A stretch of 64,000 nucleotides of DNA from Acidovorax sp. GBBC 1281 (lineage in GTDB: Bacteria > Pseudomonadota > Gammaproteobacteria > Burkholderiales > Burkholderiaceae_C). The stretch covers positions 5,107,501 to 5,171,500 of the forward strand of contig NZ_CP097269.1 in NCBI RefSeq assembly GCF_028473645.1, in the 5' to 3' direction. The translations under genes were made by a program, and so were the position numbers. Positions 19,385-29,036 of the stretch are shown in pieces. The stretch's first letter is position 1. The number at the start of each line of letters is the position of its first letter. The notes under the pieces are model-generated. The model did no database searches, was not told the DNA's origin, and saw only the letters and a list, made by a program, of their open reading frames with translations.

Positions 19385-20263
19385 TCAGTGAGCTTCATGC
19401 GCCTGGCCGAGATAGATCAGCGCAAGCATCATGAAAATGAAGGCCTGCAGGGTGATCACCAGGATGTGGAAGATCGCCCAGATCGAGCCTGCAATGATGT
19501 GCCCCAGAGGGAGCAACACACCGGAAAGCGACATGGCAGCAGCACCGCCCATCAGGGCAATCAGCATGAACACCAACTCACCAGCGTACATGTTGCCGAA
19601 CAACCGCATGCCATGCGACACGGTCTTGGCAATGTATTCAATGATCTGCATGAGCAGATTGACCACGCCCAGGATCAGGGCGAAGACGGGATTCTTGCTG
19701 GTGCCGAACGGTGCGGTGACCAGTTCATGCGCCCAGCCGCCCAGGCCCTTGATCTTCACGCTGTAGTACAGGCAAAGCACCAGCACGGCGAATGACAGAC
19801 CGAGGGTGGTGGACAGATCGGCAGTGGGCACCACACGCAGGTAGGCATGGTGCGGATCATGGCCGGCGGCACCGTAGATCTGGGCCCAGATGGCGGGCAG
19901 CAGATCGACCGGCAGCATGTCCATGGCATTCATCAGGAAGATCCAGACGAACACGGTCAGTGCCAGGGGAGCGATGAACTTGCGGCTTTCAGCGTTGTGG
20001 ATGTTGGCCTTGGCCTGGTTGTCCACCATCTCGACCAGGATCTCCACCGCAGCCTGGAAACGGCCCGGCACGCCGGAGGTCGCCGTGCGGGCGGCACGCC
20101 AGAAGACAAAAAGTGCAATGAAACCGAGAACCAAACCCACGATCACGGAATCGAAGTTCACCACGGAGAAATCGACAATGGACTTCTGCTTGATGTTCTG
20201 GAGATGCTGCAAGTGGTGAACGATGTATTCACTGGCAGTCGGTGCATGCGCTTCTGCGGCCAT
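19385..20263 (-). CDS. atpB: ATP synthase Fo subunit a
   Basis: A 292-residue integral membrane subunit forming the proton half-channels beside the c ring. The N-terminus begins MAAEAHAPTASEYIVHHLQHLQNIK, and the fourth helix region has the essential Arg in GMRLFGNMYAGELVF. The C-terminal helix LQAFIFMMLALIYLGQAHEAH is conserved. The length is slightly above that of the E. coli protein, as usual in betaproteobacteria. Confidence 0.97.
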   Translation of the reverse strand: MAAEAHAPTASEYIVHHLQHLQNIKQKSIVDFSVVNFDSVIVGLVLGFIALFVFWRAARTATSGVPGRFQAAVEILVEMVDNQAKANIHNAESRKFIAPLALTVFVWIFLMNAMDMLPVDLLPAIWAQIYGAAGHDPHHAYLRVVPTADLSTTLGLSFAVLVLCLYYSVKIKGLGGWAHELVTAPFGTSKNPVFALILGVVNLLMQIIEYIAKTVSHGMRLFGNMYAGELVFMLIALMGGAAAMSLSGVLLPLGHIIAGSIWAIFHILVITLQAFIFMMLALIYLGQAHEAH

Positions 20264-20284
20264 CGGACAACTCTTCTATCAATA

Positions 20285-20752
20285 TCAATCGGTTTTTCGG
20301 ACACCGGGCCGCACCATGAGGGCGATCCAGTACGTTTTCATCGTCACTACCATGCCGGCCAGCAATGCCAGCCAACTCAGCCCCGGAACCAGCCGGGGCG
20401 CCGCCGCCAGCATGGCAACGGTCATTGCAATCTTGACCAACTCCCAACCGAACAGGCCAGCCATCGCACCTCCCGCGGAAGTTTGATGCCGGGCCATGCC
20501 CCGCGCGAACAAGGCCGCAGGAATCACCACCGCCAGTGCGCCATATCCCGTGGACCAAGCCACAGAGGGCCTGCCGGAAACCAGCCATGCCACCAGGGCA
20601 GCCAGTGCTCCGACGAATGCCTGCCCCCAGACGATTCGCCACACGGAGATCCGCGGATGCCGGAGGCGCCACTGCGCAGCCTCTTCGGCTGACAGGGGCT
20701 TGAAGTCGGAATCTTCAGCCTCAGTTTCGTGGTCGGGAGCGTTTGTTTTCAT
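20285..20752 (-). CDS. atpI: ATP synthase subunit I
   Basis: A 155-residue membrane protein at the head of the atp operon. A charged N-terminal tail (about 40 residues) precedes four hydrophobic segments, including IVWGQAFVGALAALVAWLVS and LSWLALLAGMVVTMKTYWIAL. AtpI proteins are weakly conserved and are thought to assist c-ring assembly or Mg uptake. Position before atpB and membrane topology support the call. Confidence 0.88.
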   Translation of the reverse strand: MKTNAPDHETEAEDSDFKPLSAEEAAQWRLRHPRISVWRIVWGQAFVGALAALVAWLVSGRPSVAWSTGYGALAVVIPAALFARGMARHQTSAGGAMAGLFGWELVKIAMTVAMLAAAPRLVPGLSWLALLAGMVVTMKTYWIALMVRPGVRKTD

Positions 20753-20800
20753 TGAGGAATGACGCCCACTTTACAGACCGAAACTTTCACAAAGCCCCTG

Positions 20801-20831
20801 ATTATAAGTAAAAACCACTTTCATCCGGCAA
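20801..20831 (-). promoter_or_regulatory. Candidate sigma70 promoter of the atp operon
   Basis: On the minus strand a perfect -10 TATAAT (complement of 20801-20806) is preceded at 19 bases by TTGCCG (complement of 20826-20831), four of six matches to TTGACA. It lies about 50 bases before the atpI start. The long spacer lowers certainty. Confidence 0.5.
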
Positions 20832-20988
20832 TGACCTCTCAGGCCGGTATGAAAGTGTGCGCACGCGCGCTCCGTTGTGGTGACCGGCCAACGTGAACCG
20901 CCCTATCGCGGTGCAGACTTCGACCGAAAGATTGCCGCCCCGAACCCGTTCAAAATGGCACGAAGCCCGCCGTTTATAGACCATCGCC

Positions 20989-21303
20989 ATGACACAGCCC
21001 CCTTCCACGCTCCCATCAGACGCCCCGTCCGCGACCGATCCCCGCAAGGATTCGCTCATCGAGTACCCCTCGTCGTTCCCCATCAAGGTCATGGGGCAGA
21101 AAGTGGATGGATTCGTCCACGCGGTGACGGAACTGGCGCACCGCTTCGACCCGACCTTCGACGCGTCGACCATCGAACTGCGCGACAGCCGCGCCGGTAA
21201 TTACCTGGGCGTCACCATCACGATCACAGCCACCAGCCGCGAGCAGCTTGACGACCTTTACCGGGCGCTGTCCTCGCACCCGATGGTCAAGGTGGTGCTC
21301 TAA
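20989..21303 (+). CDS. ybeD: YbeD family protein (DUF493)
   Basis: A 104-residue small ACT-like regulatory fold. The match is [21 protein letters not shown], then [39 protein letters not shown] at the C-terminus, as in E. coli YbeD. It is directly followed by lipB (five bases after the stop), the same order as ybeD-lipB in enterobacteria, so a link to lipoate metabolism is likely, although its function is not established. Confidence 0.93.
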   Translation: MTQPPSTLPSDAPSATDPRKDSLIEYPSSFPIKVMGQKVDGFVHAVTELAHRFDPTFDASTIELRDSRAGNYLGVTITITATSREQLDDLYRALSSHPMVKVVL

Positions 21304-21308
21304 GTCCC

Positions 21309-22010
21309 ATGGAGATTCGCCACCTGGGCCTCGTGGACTATCTGGAGACGCTGCAGGGCATGCAGGCGTTCACGCAGGAGCGTACGCCCCAGACTCCCGA
21401 TGCGCTGTGGATCTGCCAGCACCCGCCGCTCTACACGCAAGGGCTGGCCGGCAAGGCCGACCATGTACTGGCCCCTGGCGACATTCCCATCGTCGCCACC
21501 AATCGGGGCGGGCAGGTGACTTTCCATGGTCCGGGGCAGGTCGTGGCCTATCCGTTGCTGGATCTGCAGCGCGCCGGTTATTTCGTCAAGGAATACGTCT
21601 ACCGCATCGAAGAATCGGTGATCCGGACGCTGGCCCATTTCGGCGTCACCGGGCACCGCGTGGGCGGGGCCCCGGGCATCTACGTGCGCCTGGACGACCC
21701 GGCAGGCCATGCCCAGCTGCCGCAGCGGCCACGCAAGGCCGAGGGTCTGCCAGCCACGCAAGCCCATGATGCCCCTGACTTCACCGGGCTGGGCAAGATC
21801 GCCGCACTGGGCATCAAGGTGTCGCGCCATTGCACCTACCACGGCGTGGCACTCAACGTGGACATGGACCTGGAACCCTTCTCGCGCATCAACCCTTGTG
21901 GCTACGCAGGGTTGCAAACGGTGGACCTTTCTACAATCGGGGTCCACACCACCTGGGAAGAAGCCGCCGAAGTGCTGAGCCAGCAGCTCGCCATTCGCCT
22001 GGCCCCCTGA
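21309..22010 (+). CDS. lipB: Octanoyltransferase LipB
   Basis: A 233-residue enzyme that moves octanoyl groups from acyl carrier protein to lipoyl domains of pyruvate and 2-oxoglutarate dehydrogenases and the glycine cleavage H protein. Signatures are [39 protein letters not shown], and the catalytic Lys and Cys regions [18 protein letters not shown] and INPCGY. A stretch of about 25 residues ([18 protein letters not shown]) looks like an insertion compared with enterobacterial LipB. It is followed by lipA after 13 bases. Confidence 0.96.
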   Translation: MEIRHLGLVDYLETLQGMQAFTQERTPQTPDALWICQHPPLYTQGLAGKADHVLAPGDIPIVATNRGGQVTFHGPGQVVAYPLLDLQRAGYFVKEYVYRIEESVIRTLAHFGVTGHRVGGAPGIYVRLDDPAGHAQLPQRPRKAEGLPATQAHDAPDFTGLGKIAALGIKVSRHCTYHGVALNVDMDLEPFSRINPCGYAGLQTVDLSTIGVHTTWEEAAEVLSQQLAIRLAP

Positions 22011-22023
22011 CCACTACCCTGCC

Positions 22024-23004
22024 ATGAGCACTCCTGAAGTCGTGCGCGAAGCGCAAACCACCGCTGCCTACAACCCGCTGGCCAAGCAGAAGGCAGCCGC
22101 CAAGCTGTCGCGCATTCCGATCAAGGTCGAGCAAGGCGAAGTGCTCAAGAAGCCCGAGTGGATCCGGGTGAAGGCGGGCAGCCCTACCACGCGCTTCTAC
22201 GAGATCAAGGACATCCTGCGCGAGAACAAGCTGCACACGGTGTGCGAGGAAGCCAGTTGCCCCAACATCGGCGAATGCTTCGGCAAGGGAACGGCCACGT
22301 TCATGATCATGGGCGACAAGTGCACGCGCCGCTGCCCGTTCTGCGACGTGGGGCATGGCCGACCCGACCCACTGGACAAGGACGAGCCACTGAATCTGGC
22401 CAAGACCATTGCTCAGTTGCGGCTGAAGTACGTGGTGATCACCAGCGTGGACCGCGATGATCTGCGCGATGGCGGCAGCGGGCACTTCGTGGAGTGCATC
22501 CAGCACATCCGCACCCTCTCCCCCACCACCCAGATCGAGATCCTCGTGCCGGACTTCCGCGGACGGGATGACCGCGCGCTGGAGATCCTCAAGGCCGCGC
22601 CGCCCGACGTGATGAACCACAACCTGGAGACGGCGCCACGCCTGTACAAGGAAGCCCGGCCCGGCAGCGACTACCAGTTCAGCCTGAACCTGCTCAAGAA
22701 ATTCAAGGCACTGCACCCTGGTGTTCCGACCAAGAGCGGCATCATGGTGGGCCTGGGCGAGACGGACGAGGAGATCCTCCAGGTCATGGCCGACATGCGT
22801 GCGCATGACATCGACATGCTGACCATCGGCCAGTACCTCTCGCCCTCCAACAGCCATCTGCCGGTGCGCCGCTATGTGCACCCAGACACGTTCAAGATGT
22901 TCGAGGAAAAAGCCTACGAAATGGGTTTCAGCCATGCGGCGGTGGGTGCGATGGTTCGCTCCAGCTACCACGCAGACCAGCAGGCGCACGCGGCCGGCGT
23001 GTAA
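22024..23004 (+). CDS. lipA: Lipoyl synthase
   Basis: A 326-residue radical-SAM enzyme that inserts two sulfurs into protein-bound octanoyl chains. The auxiliary 4Fe-4S site is [13 protein letters not shown] and the radical-SAM cluster [10 protein letters not shown]; later conserved segments are [34 protein letters not shown] and the C-terminal [11 protein letters not shown]. It completes lipoate assembly after LipB. The neighbour on the right is a convergent sensor kinase. Confidence 0.98.
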   Translation: MSTPEVVREAQTTAAYNPLAKQKAAAKLSRIPIKVEQGEVLKKPEWIRVKAGSPTTRFYEIKDILRENKLHTVCEEASCPNIGECFGKGTATFMIMGDKCTRRCPFCDVGHGRPDPLDKDEPLNLAKTIAQLRLKYVVITSVDRDDLRDGGSGHFVECIQHIRTLSPTTQIEILVPDFRGRDDRALEILKAAPPDVMNHNLETAPRLYKEARPGSDYQFSLNLLKKFKALHPGVPTKSGIMVGLGETDEEILQVMADMRAHDIDMLTIGQYLSPSNSHLPVRRYVHPDTFKMFEEKAYEMGFSHAAVGAMVRSSYHADQQAHAAGV

Positions 23005-23049
23005 CACCCGGATCGCAGGAACAGAAGGCCTCCGGTTGAAGCCCGCAGC

Positions 23050-24387
23050 TTAGGACGTCGCGGGCGATTCCGCAGGCGGTGCGCTGACGGTGAAGCCGAT
23101 GCGCGTAACCTGCGCCGTGCTGCTGGCAAAGGTTTTTCCGCCATGCATTCGCGCGATGGCGTCCACGATGGCCAATCCCAGGCCGTGGTGCTGGTCCGAA
23201 CCATCGCGGGCCGATGTCGCCCGGTAAAAGCGCTCAAACAGCCTGTCGAGCGCCTCCGGTGCGATGCGGGGGCCCTCATTTTCAACGGCGATCTCCGCGC
23301 CGTCGCCCCACGGGCGAATGGCCACGACGATGGTGGATTCCTTCGCCGCATAGCGGATGGCATTGCCCAACAGGTTGGACAGAGCCCGGCGCACCAGCGG
23401 CACGTCCACCGCTGCGGTGGCTTCCCCCACGACCTTGCCCCGCAATCCAGCGTCCTCCATCAAGGCTTCATGGAACTCCAGCACGGCGCAGGCCTGCTCT
23501 GCAAGGCGGGCCGGCTGCCGTGAGCGCAAGGACTCTCCGCGATCGGCCCGCGACAGAAATAACATGTCGGCCACGATGCCTGAGAGCCGCCGGATCTCTT
23601 CCAGGTTCGACACCAGCAGCAACTGCATGTCCTGGGCGGAGCGAGGGCGGGCCAGCTCGACCTCCGCCGAGGCAATGAGGTTCGCCAGGGGCGTGCGCAA
23701 CTCGTGGGCCACATCGGCATTGAAGGCCTTGGACTGCGAATAGGCCTGTTCGACCCGGGCCATGAGCGCATTGAATTGCACGATCCAGGGACGAAGCTCC
23801 TGGGCGAATTCAAGAGGATCAATGGGCACACTGGCAGCGTCCGGCGTGATGCGGGCGGTTCGCTCCGCCAACTTGCGCAGCGGCCGAAGGCCATGGCGCA
23901 CGAGCAGCGCCCCCGTCAGCGAGACCAGCAGCGTGCCCAGCACCACGGCCAAGGCCAACGTCCCGCCCAGCCGGCGCAGAAGGCGCGCGTCCTGCGTCGT
24001 GTCGATGCCGATGCGCACGTTGAAGGGGGAGCCGCTGTCTTGCGGCGCCACCTGGTGATCGGCCCAGACCCATTCGCCCGAAGTGGCCGGGGTGGAGCGG
24101 AACACCTGCGCGCCATCGCGGCCGATGGACACGCTCACGTTGCCATGGGAGGAAAAGTAATCCTCCAGCTTGTGCTGCAAGGACAGCGCCCCGCCACCTT
24201 GGCTGCGCTCGTTCAGCAGATGGGATGCCAGTCGTGCCTGCTGATCCAGCTCCTCCTGCGCCTTCTGTCGAAAATTCCACGCCGTGACGACATAGACGGA
24301 GACGCAGAGCACGCTGAGGCCGATCAGCGTCTGCAGGGCCAGCCAGAGGGACAGCCGGCGCTGTATCGATGACGGAAAAGGACTCAT
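23050..24387 (-). CDS. Heavy-metal sensor histidine kinase (CusS/CzcS-like)
   Basis: A 445-residue inner-membrane kinase. The ATG at 24387 overlaps the regulator stop (ATGA). Features are an N-terminal membrane helix (about 14-36), a periplasmic sensor part (about 37-140), a second helix (about 142-164), a HAMP segment, HisKA with [16 protein letters not shown] (phospho-acceptor His228), then N box [14 protein letters not shown] and G box [16 protein letters not shown]. The build and its pairing with a CusR-like regulator beside a metal efflux operon suggest it senses periplasmic Cu, Zn, Co or Cd. Which metal cannot be told. Confidence 0.9.
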   Translation of the reverse strand: MSPFPSSIQRRLSLWLALQTLIGLSVLCVSVYVVTAWNFRQKAQEELDQQARLASHLLNERSQGGGALSLQHKLEDYFSSHGNVSVSIGRDGAQVFRSTPATSGEWVWADHQVAPQDSGSPFNVRIGIDTTQDARLLRRLGGTLALAVVLGTLLVSLTGALLVRHGLRPLRKLAERTARITPDAASVPIDPLEFAQELRPWIVQFNALMARVEQAYSQSKAFNADVAHELRTPLANLIASAEVELARPRSAQDMQLLLVSNLEEIRRLSGIVADMLFLSRADRGESLRSRQPARLAEQACAVLEFHEALMEDAGLRGKVVGEATAAVDVPLVRRALSNLLGNAIRYAAKESTIVVAIRPWGDGAEIAVENEGPRIAPEALDRLFERFYRATSARDGSDQHHGLGLAIVDAIARMHGGKTFASSTAQVTRIGFTVSAPPAESPATS

Positions 24388-25061
24388 GGCGTTCCCCGGT
24401 CCTCCAGGACGTAGCCCATTCCGCGCACCGTGTGCAAGAGCCGTTGCGCAAAAGGATCGTCCAGCTTGCTGCGCAGGCGCCGCACGGCCACTTCCACCAC
24501 ATTGGTTTCGCTGTCGAAGTGCATGTCCCACACTTGCTCGGCGAGCGTCGTTCGGGACAGCACGCGCCCCTGGCGGCGCATCAGCAAGGCGAGCAAGGCG
24601 AACTCCTTGGCGGTCAGGTCGATCCGCACGCCTTCACGGTGGCATTTGCGTGCAACCAGATCGAGTTCCAGGTCGGCCAGTTTCAACACGGTGTGCTCCT
24701 GCAGCGGCCCCCTGCGCTGCAAGGCCTGCACCCGCGCCAGCAGTTCGGAGAACGCGAAGGGCTTGACCAGATAGTCGTCAGCGCCCTGCTGCAAACCTCT
24801 GACGCGATCCTCGACCTGATCGCGGGCCGTGACCATCAATACGGGCACGTCCTTGCCCTGCCGAATGGCGGCCAGCACGCCGAAACCATCCACCCCGGGC
24901 AGCATCACGTCGAGCAGGATGACCGAGTAATCGCCCTGCGTGGCGAGGTACCGGCCCTGGATGCCGTCCCTGGCAATGTCCACCACGTAACCGTTTTCTT
25001 CCAAGCCTTTTTTGACGTAATCGCCCAGCTTGGGCTCGTCTTCGATGACCAGTATGCGCAT
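24384..25061 (-). CDS. Heavy-metal response regulator (CusR/CzcR-like), OmpR family
   Basis: A 225-residue two-component regulator. The receiver domain has EDEP near the N-terminus, the phospho-acceptor Asp51 in ILLDVMLPG and Lys in [13 protein letters not shown]; the C-terminal winged helix contains [23 protein letters not shown] and [20 protein letters not shown] text ([20 protein letters not shown]). The linker and length match the CusR/CopR/CzcR group. It overlaps the kinase by four bases. A CusR-like palindrome lies 32 bases upstream of its start, between it and the efflux locus, so it probably regulates both directions. Confidence 0.92.
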   Translation of the reverse strand: MRILVIEDEPKLGDYVKKGLEENGYVVDIARDGIQGRYLATQGDYSVILLDVMLPGVDGFGVLAAIRQGKDVPVLMVTARDQVEDRVRGLQQGADDYLVKPFAFSELLARVQALQRRGPLQEHTVLKLADLELDLVARKCHREGVRIDLTAKEFALLALLMRRQGRVLSRTTLAEQVWDMHFDSETNVVEVAVRRLRSKLDDPFAQRLLHTVRGMGYVLEDRGTP

Positions 25062-25092
25062 CGGGCCATCGTATCGCCCGGGGACCGATTGA

Positions 25093-25114
25093 AAGATGAC
25101 GAATTCGTCATCTT
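25093..25114. promoter_or_regulatory. Perfect 22-bp palindrome resembling a CusR/CopR box
   Basis: Each arm is AAGATGACGAA on its own strand, with no spacer. The core ATGAC-N6-GTCAT has the same spacing as the E. coli CusR box (AAAATGAC, then NN-centred AA/TT, then GTCATTTT). It lies between the response regulator gene and the divergent DUF4148/efflux genes, the expected place for a metal-responsive operator. Confidence 0.7.
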
Positions 25115-25226
25115 GCCGTCGGTGAATCGGTCGACTGGGTTTTTACAGTGACTTCACGCCGGCACAACGTTCGGCTGCATCCCGGTCCGGCGGTTCGGGC
25201 CGGATGCCCAACCCAGGAGATTGACC

Positions 25227-25556
25227 ATGACCCGTTCCCCCGCCGTTTTTCTGTTCGCCGCCATGTCGGCTGCATGGGTGCCCTTGAGCGCTTCGGCGGC
25301 TAGCACCTTGCACAGCGCGCCCACCGAAGCCGGCTACACCGTGCATCCGCAGCATGCCGCCCAGGCAAAGTCGCGGGCGCAGGTCCTGTCGGAGCTGGCC
25401 ACTGCCCGCACCGACGGCACCCTGGTGGCCATGCAGTGGGGCCTGGAGGTGCCCAGCAAAGAGGCCAATGCCCCGAGCGCGCTGACACGCGAGCAAGTGC
25501 GCCTGGAAGCCGAGCGCGCCGCCAAGGGCAACCTGCTGCGCTATGGCGACCATTGA
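25227..25556 (+). CDS. DUF4148 domain small exported protein
   Basis: A 109-residue protein. The ATG at 25227 has AGGAGA six bases upstream and gives a signal peptide ending near ASAAS. The mature part carries the DUF4148 pattern: SRAQVLSELATARTDGTLVAMQWG and ALTREQVRLEAERAAKG. DUF4148 proteins are small periplasmic proteins common in Burkholderiales; their role is unknown. It is the first gene downstream of the CusR-like palindrome, so metal induction is plausible. Confidence 0.82.
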   Translation: MTRSPAVFLFAAMSAAWVPLSASAASTLHSAPTEAGYTVHPQHAAQAKSRAQVLSELATARTDGTLVAMQWGLEVPSKEANAPSALTREQVRLEAERAAKGNLLRYGDH

Positions 25557-25670
25557 GCCCGCCTCCGCACCCATGCAAATGCCAATGCAGGGCGCCTGTC
25601 CACCCGGAGGCTTCGGGCAATGCCCAGCCCCGTGCCAGGCCCTTGCGGCCCACCGATATACTGCCGCCCG

Positions 25671-26036
25671 ATGCGCCGCTGGCTGATGATTCTTTTGCTT
25701 TTCGCGATGCCGTTCCAGCTGAGCTGGGCGGCCGCCGCAGGCTATTGCCAGCACGAAAGCAATGCCAGCGCCTCGCATTTCGGGCACCACGAACACCACC
25801 ACGTCGCGGCCACCAGTGCGTCGGCACAAGACGCCGATACGCCTTCGGACCCCTTGCCGGGAGGTCCGGACAATGATTGCCTGACCTGCCACACCTGCAC
25901 GGTGCAGCCCCTGGCCCATACCGCCAACGTAGCGGCCACGGCCGGTCCCGCCGCCCGGCCCCCGTCCTTCACCGAGTCCTATCGCTCCCACGTGGGAGGC
26001 ATTCCCACGCGCCCTGCCTGGCCCGCGCTCGCCTGA
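25671..26036 (+). CDS. CzcI-like His/Cys-rich periplasmic metal resistance protein
   Basis: A 121-residue protein from the ATG at 25671. An N-terminal signal peptide (MRRWLMILLLFAMPFQLSWAAAAG) is followed by a His cluster HFGHHEHHHVAA and a CLTCHTC motif, good ligands for Zn, Cd, Co or Cu. This matches the CzcI-type proteins found ahead of czcCBA operons, where they are thought to modulate the efflux system. It lies 105 bases upstream of the outer-membrane component. Specificity is not readable. Confidence 0.72.
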   Translation: MRRWLMILLLFAMPFQLSWAAAAGYCQHESNASASHFGHHEHHHVAATSASAQDADTPSDPLPGGPDNDCLTCHTCTVQPLAHTANVAATAGPAARPPSFTESYRSHVGGIPTRPAWPALA

Positions 26037-26141
26037 TTCGGCGAGAGACACGGCACGGCCTTCCCTCTTTGATCACAGCCCTTCGCTGAGAACTCTCGCC
26101 GAATTCGTCCGCCCGTTGTTGTTGCAACCCAGGAGAATTCG

Positions 26142-27443
26142 ATGCACAGGCATTTCGTGTCGCTGGCCGCCATGGCTTTCGCGGCATTTCCGGTCTTTTC
26201 GCACAGCCAGACCACCCCGCTTCCTCCCCCGTCCACGGTGCAGCCACGCACCGTGGAATCGTCCGAGCCCTTGAGCCTTGCCACCGCGGTGGCACTGGCA
26301 TGGCAGAACAATCCCGACCTGTCTGCCGTGGCGCGTGCGCGCGATGCGGCGGATGCTGCCATCCGGCAGGCGGGCGCACGGCCCAATCCTGTGCTGGAGA
26401 CCACGGTGGAGGACCTGCGGCAGGAGCGCCGCACGACGACCGTGCAGATCAGCCAGCCGATCGAGCTGGGCGGCAAGCGAGCCGCCCGCATCACAGCCGC
26501 CGAGCGGGCGCGGGACCAGGCCGCCGCCGCCGCCCTGGCACGCCGATCAGAGCTTCGCGCGGGCGTGATCACCGCCTTCTTCGAAGTCCTGGCCGCGCAG
26601 GAGCGCGTCCGCCTGGCCCAGGACTCGGTCACGCTGGCACAGCGGGCGGTGCATGCCGCGGCCAACCGGGTGGCGGCCGGCAAGGTCTCGCCACTGGAGG
26701 AAACGAAGGCCAAGGTGGCCGAATCCGGCGTGCAGGTGGAGCGTTTGCAGGCCGAGGGCGCCCTGCGAACCGCAAGGCAGCAATTGGCCGCGCTGTGGGG
26801 CAATCCGAAGCCCGCCTTCGCCCATGCCGTGGGACAGCTCGATGCCTTGCCCACCCCACCGTCCAGCCTGGAGATCGAGCAGCGGATGCATGGCGCACCC
26901 TCTTTGGTTCAGGCACGGCTGGAAGTTGATCGGCGCAGTGCGCTGACGGCCCTGGAGCAGGCCAAGCGGGTGCCTGACATCGCAGTGACGCTGGGCAGCA
27001 AGCGAAGCCCCGACGTGGGCAGAAACCAGTGGGTGGTAGGCGTGTCCATTCCCCTGCCCATTTTCGACACCAACCAGGGCAACCTGGCCGAAGCGTTGAG
27101 CCGCGAGGAGCAGGCACGCGACGAACTGCTGTCCACCGAACTGCGCACGGCCTCCGAAGCGGCGGCGGCATTGGAGACCCTCCATGCGTCGCGCATCGAG
27201 GCCGAAACACTGCAGCGCGACGCCCTTCCCGGCGCGGAGAGCGCCTACCAGGCCGCGACCAAAGGGTTCGAACTGGGCAAGTTCAGTTTTCTGGAAGCCC
27301 TCGATGCGCAGCGCACGCTGCTGCAGGTGCGCACGCAGACGCTGCGCGCCCTGGCCGCCGCGCACCGCGCCGCCAGCGACCTGGACCGCTTGCTGGGGCA
27401 TGCCGGCGACGACCTGCCCTCCCCCATTTCATTTGCCCGCTGA
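26142..27443 (+). CDS. czcC: Outer-membrane efflux protein, TolC family, CzcC-like
   Basis: A 433-residue protein from an ATG preceded by AGGAG. It has a signal peptide (ending near SHSQT), then the duplicated TolC-type pattern: LATAVALAWQNNPDLSAVARARDAADAAIRQAGARPNPVLE and, in the second half, DRRSALTALEQAKRVPDIAVTLGSKRSPD and GFELGKFSFLEALDAQRTLLQVR. As part of a tripartite HME-RND pump it forms the outer-membrane channel. It is directly followed by the adaptor and the inner-membrane pump. Confidence 0.92.
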   Translation: MHRHFVSLAAMAFAAFPVFSHSQTTPLPPPSTVQPRTVESSEPLSLATAVALAWQNNPDLSAVARARDAADAAIRQAGARPNPVLETTVEDLRQERRTTTVQISQPIELGGKRAARITAAERARDQAAAAALARRSELRAGVITAFFEVLAAQERVRLAQDSVTLAQRAVHAAANRVAAGKVSPLEETKAKVAESGVQVERLQAEGALRTARQQLAALWGNPKPAFAHAVGQLDALPTPPSSLEIEQRMHGAPSLVQARLEVDRRSALTALEQAKRVPDIAVTLGSKRSPDVGRNQWVVGVSIPLPIFDTNQGNLAEALSREEQARDELLSTELRTASEAAAALETLHASRIEAETLQRDALPGAESAYQAATKGFELGKFSFLEALDAQRTLLQVRTQTLRALAAAHRAASDLDRLLGHAGDDLPSPISFAR

Positions 27444-27452
27444 AAGACCACC

Positions 27453-29027
27453 ATGAACCAACGACTGAACCCATCGACCGGCAAAGCCGGCAAGCGCCAA
27501 TGGTGGGTGGTGGCCGCCATCCTGTTGGTCACGCTGATCGCCGGCGCCCTGATCCTGCGGGGCAGCCCCGCCTCCTCCCAGGGCGGCCATGCCGAGGCAG
27601 ATGGCCATGCGTCCCATGTGGAGGAAACGTCCCATGGCTCCCCCGGTGAGAAAAGCGCCAGCCAGGATGCCCACGCAGAGGAGGAAGCGGCCAAAGGACC
27701 GCATGGGGGCCAGCGCTTCACGGAAGACGGCTTCAGCCTCGAGGCAAAAGTGTCGGAAGACGGCGGCCCCCCGCATCTCGCAGTCTGGCTTTCCGAGCAA
27801 GGCAAGCCGGTGAAAGCGGATGCCGCCCAGTTGTCCGCCACGCTGACGCGACCGGGAGGGGAACGGGAAACACTGTCGTTCACCGCCGATGGCGAGGGAT
27901 TGAAGAGCGTACAGGCCATCGAGGAGCCGCATGTGTTCGAGATCGTCCTCTCCATCCAGAAGGATGGCCGTGCATACGCCTTCACGCTGCACCAGGAAGA
28001 GGGAAAAATTCCCCTGACGGAGGCGCAGGCCAAGGCCGCCGGCATTGCGATCGACACCGCGGGCCCGGCGCGCATCCGTGCCACGCTGCAGTTGCCGGGC
28101 GAAATCAAATTCAACGAGGACCGCACGGCCCACGTGGTGCCGCGGCTGGCGGGCGTGGTGGAAAGCGTCTCGGCCCAGCTCGGACAACAGGTCCGCAAGG
28201 GGCAGGTGCTGGCCGTGCTGTCGAGCCCGGCGCTGTCGGAGCAGCGCAGCGAACTGCAGACCGCACAGCGCCGGGCCGAACTGGCCCGGACCACGTACGA
28301 GCGCGAGAAGAAGCTGTGGGAGGAAAAAATCGCGCCGGAGCAGGACTACCTGCAGGCGCAGCAGTCTCTGCGCGAAGCGCAGATCGCGGTCGCCAATGCA
28401 CAGCAGAAGCTCTCTGCCATCGGTGCCACGCCTGCCGCATCGGCCCTGGGCCGCTATGAACTGCGCGCGCCTTTCGACGGCATGGTGGTCGAAAAGCACC
28501 TGTCGCTGGGCGAGTCCGTGAAGGAGGACGCCAATGTCTTCACCCTCTCCGACCTGTCCACCGTGTGGGCCGAAATCAGCGTGGCCGCGCAACACTTGCC
28601 GTTGGTGCGCGTGGGCGAACGGGTGACCGTGCGCTCCACCGCGTTCGATGCGAAGGCAGAGGGCGAGGTCTCCTATGTCGGCGCCCTGATCGGCGCGCAG
28701 ACGCGCATGGCCACGGCCCGCGTGGCGGTGGCGAATCCCCAGAAGGTCTGGCGGCCCGGACTGTTCGTGGAGGTCGAATTGGTGTCGTCCGAAGCGACAC
28801 CGCCGGTCACCGTGCGAACCGATGCGGTGCAGACCGTCGATGACAAGACCGTGGTCTTCATCCGGGCCGAAGGCGGCTTCATTGCCCAGGCGGTGCAACT
28901 GGGCCGCACGGATGGCCAGCGGGTCGAGATCGTCAAAGGGTTGGCAGCCGGTACGGCCTATGCCGCGGCAGGCAGCTTCGTCGTGAAATCCCAGCAGGGC
29001 AAGAGCTCAGCGTCGCACTCGCACTGA
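27453..29027 (+). CDS. czcB: Efflux RND periplasmic adaptor, CzcB-like
   Basis: A 524-residue membrane-fusion protein. One N-terminal membrane segment (about 17-36) precedes a long His/Glu-rich extension (about 45-90, with GGHAEADGHASHVEE and HGGQRF) typical of CzcB metal-binding tails, then an adaptor core with PGEIKFNEDRTAHVVPRLAGVVE, a coiled-coil hairpin (about 265-320), RAPFDGMVVEKHLSLGESVKEDANVFTLSDLS and a C-terminal HSH. It links pump and channel and may hand metal over. It lies nine bases after czcC. Confidence 0.93.
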   Translation: MNQRLNPSTGKAGKRQWWVVAAILLVTLIAGALILRGSPASSQGGHAEADGHASHVEETSHGSPGEKSASQDAHAEEEAAKGPHGGQRFTEDGFSLEAKVSEDGGPPHLAVWLSEQGKPVKADAAQLSATLTRPGGERETLSFTADGEGLKSVQAIEEPHVFEIVLSIQKDGRAYAFTLHQEEGKIPLTEAQAKAAGIAIDTAGPARIRATLQLPGEIKFNEDRTAHVVPRLAGVVESVSAQLGQQVRKGQVLAVLSSPALSEQRSELQTAQRRAELARTTYEREKKLWEEKIAPEQDYLQAQQSLREAQIAVANAQQKLSAIGATPAASALGRYELRAPFDGMVVEKHLSLGESVKEDANVFTLSDLSTVWAEISVAAQHLPLVRVGERVTVRSTAFDAKAEGEVSYVGALIGAQTRMATARVAVANPQKVWRPGLFVEVELVSSEATPPVTVRTDAVQTVDDKTVVFIRAEGGFIAQAVQLGRTDGQRVEIVKGLAAGTAYAAAGSFVVKSQQGKSSASHSH

Positions 29028-29036
29028 AGGTGGACC

